Part shown: piece by piece, positions 62,706-64,000 of the stretch
Layout: each line of letters opens with the position of its first letter
Position numbering within the stretch: position 1 is the stretch's first letter
Assembly (NCBI GenBank): GCA_963667855.2
Contig: CAXXKI010000009.1
Location: 124,001 to 188,000, forward strand
Length of the DNA stretch: 64,000 bases
Source of the DNA: G963667855 sp963667855
GTDB lineage: Bacteria; Planctomycetota; Phycisphaerae; UBA1845
Reading direction: 5' to 3'
Translations under genes and position numbers: made by a program
Notes under the pieces: generated by a model
The model's database searches: none
What the model was told of the DNA's origin: nothing
What the model saw: only the letters and a program-made list of their open reading frames with translations

Positions 62706-64000
62706 ATGTTCTTCGGAAGCTCCTTCCGAATCGACGGCGTTTCTAAATCCAAGCTTGAAGACATGATCTCCAAAAGTGCCAAGAGCTTTGGCCTCAGTTC
62801 GCAAAAATCATGCAGTATAAACGGCCAGACCCTTATTACCTGCAATCAGATTGCGTCGCCCCAAGAGATCATCAAACAAGGAGTTCCTCAACGATGGGTT
62901 TGGAACGTTGCTCCAATATCTAGCAGTGATTCATTGATATGCCGATTCGATCAGAGATGGTTCGGCTGGTACAGAATAAGTATCATCTGCCTAATGCTAC
63001 TCCTTGCGGACTTTTGGCTGGACGCAATTCCAACGTTATACAAATTCAAAACGGAATACGGAACGTTGCATCTAGGCGCTACGATTAATTTCCTCTGCGG
63101 ATGGACTATATTGTTCATGTTATCCTTAATCTTCTTACGAAGCGACGAAGTACCAGCCAATTCGCACATCGAGGAATTGCGAGACCTCATCCGTAAAGAA
63201 GATGCCACTATCGAGTCAATTGGAACTAATATATTGACACGGTCACTTTGGGCAGGCGTAGCGATTATTGTCTATTTAGTGTTTATATTGGCTATAGCCT
63301 TTCAGAAATCTGGTATTTCTTTACATGTCGAATTTACCAATACACTCTCAACGCACCCCATTTCATTCTTTCTAATGGCGATGCTCAGCATACTAATCAT
63401 GGGATTCATTTTACTACTGGTATTAACTACGCTACGAAGCGAAGCGTCTTCGCGATTAACTCCATTTTTGCCAACTATGAATCTACTTGCAGGAATCATT
63501 TTCTTCATGGGGGCGCAGATTCCACTACATAAACTGGGCGATACGAATAGCTATCATTGGACGCCAGAATTCACTTACCGTGCAATCCACTTACCGTTCA
63601 AGGTTTTTTTATTACTATCTTCGATCTTATTTTTCTGCAGTATTGGTATGTGGTTTATATGGAAAAGTATTGTATTGGCATACGGTCTACGGAAAACCAT
63701 TTATCGATTGCGTTTTGATGAAATTTCGGCAGAACGTAATTCAGTTGTGTCTGGTCGTGGATTTCTTCGTTTTATTCGGTATTGGGCTTTCCTAGCCATC
63801 ATCACAATAATAATACTTTATATCATAGCTTTAACATCTTCGTTTTCAATCATGCAATCAACGTGGTCACCTGAAGACATATTAAACGAAGAGAGCCTGG
63901 GAGCTATGCGTGGCCTATCACACTCACTAGAGTTTTTTATTGGCTCGGAATACGAATGGAAAAGTACTCTATTGATAAGTCGAGTGGTCTGTGGTGTTTT
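62706..64000 (+). CDS. Large membrane protein, 3' end outside the window
   Basis: ATG at 62706 behind GGAGG. The frame is open for about 431 codons to the right edge. It begins with a short soluble part (MFFGSSFRIDGVSKSKLEDM) that has two Cys in QKSCSINGQTLITCNQ. Hydrophobic helices follow: ISIICLMLLLADFWL, INFLCGWTILFMLSLIF, WAGVAIIVYLVFILAIAF, SILIMGFILLLVLTT and several more. A charged loop (ANSHIEELRDLIRKEDA) lies between them. I do not recognise the family. It lies 272 bp after the DUF4203-like gene on the same strand. Confidence 0.75.
   Translation, partial: MFFGSSFRIDGVSKSKLEDMISKSAKSFGLSSQKSCSINGQTLITCNQIASPQEIIKQGVPQRWVWNVAPISSSDSLICRFDQRWFGWYRISIICLMLLLADFWLDAIPTLYKFKTEYGTLHLGATINFLCGWTILFMLSLIFLRSDEVPANSHIEELRDLIRKEDATIESIGTNILTRSLWAGVAIIVYLVFILAIAFQKSGISLHVEFTNTLSTHPISFFLMAMLSILIMGFILLLVLTTLRSEASSRLTPFLPTMNLLAGIIFFMGAQIPLHKLGDTNSYHWTPEFTYRAIHLPFKVFLLLSSILFFCSIGMWFIWKSIVLAYGLRKTIYRLRFDEISAERNSVVSGRGFLRFIRYWAFLAIITIIILYIIALTSSFSIMQSTWSPEDILNEESLGAMRGLSHSLEFFIGSEYEWKSTLLISRVVCGV

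Overview
The window looks like chromosomal DNA of a Planctomycetota bacterium, probably of the Phycisphaerae side. The signs are two PEP-CTERM proteins, secreted proteins with dockerin-like and thrombospondin type 3 repeats, short-leader prepilins, an ECF sigma factor paired with a Pkn-type Ser/Thr kinase, a SUMF1-type secreted fragment and a 'CxxCxYNLTGN...CPECG' zinc-ribbon membrane protein. This placement rests on gene content alone; no rRNA is present.

Region 1 (1-13 kb) is ordinary chromosome. It holds a 5'-truncated gene, a lipoprotein, an amphi-Trp protein, a tsaD-larB-nnrD operon, a small EamA-type transporter with a clear terminator, a dockerin/TSP3 protein beside a cohesin-like PEP-CTERM protein, tRNA-Thr(TGT), a flavodoxin-DUF2023 pair, a PEP-CTERM protein and a pseudopilin. 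Region 2 (13-20.7 kb) holds a complete group II intron inserted in the zinc-ribbon gene (predicted splicing restores the frame), a MerR regulator, a truncated SUMF1 gene, a four-helix-bundle protein, a pair of 160-bp direct repeats and a beta-propeller glycosidase-like gene.

Region 3 (20.9-61 kb) reads as an accessory, defence-type island. In order it contains: a five-gene GTPase-associated system (metallophosphoesterase effector, GASH, two GTPases, GAP1); an IS256 element; a DUF2971 gene; an IS66 element splitting a gp88-like gene; a CYTH - HD hydrolase - ImmA/IrrE operon; decayed copies of a nuclease domain; a kinase/ECF pair; a small-peptide/C39-peptidase cluster; a DNA methyltransferase - small protein - HerA ATPase/nuclease operon whose methyltransferase is split by a second IS256 element; a HigB-HigA-ImmA module with a palindromic operator; DUF1883 and DUF2188 proteins; a tyrosine integrase; and a second C39 peptidase cluster. 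The right edge carries two membrane-protein genes, the last running off the window.

The insertions are unusually well defined. Three IS elements have exact target duplications and two of them interrupt genes that rejoin in frame when the element is removed. The strongest candidates for a little-described system are the methyltransferase/HerA-nuclease operon and the CYTH-HD-ImmA operon. The GTPase system matches a computationally predicted immune class and carries a metallophosphoesterase as its probable effector.
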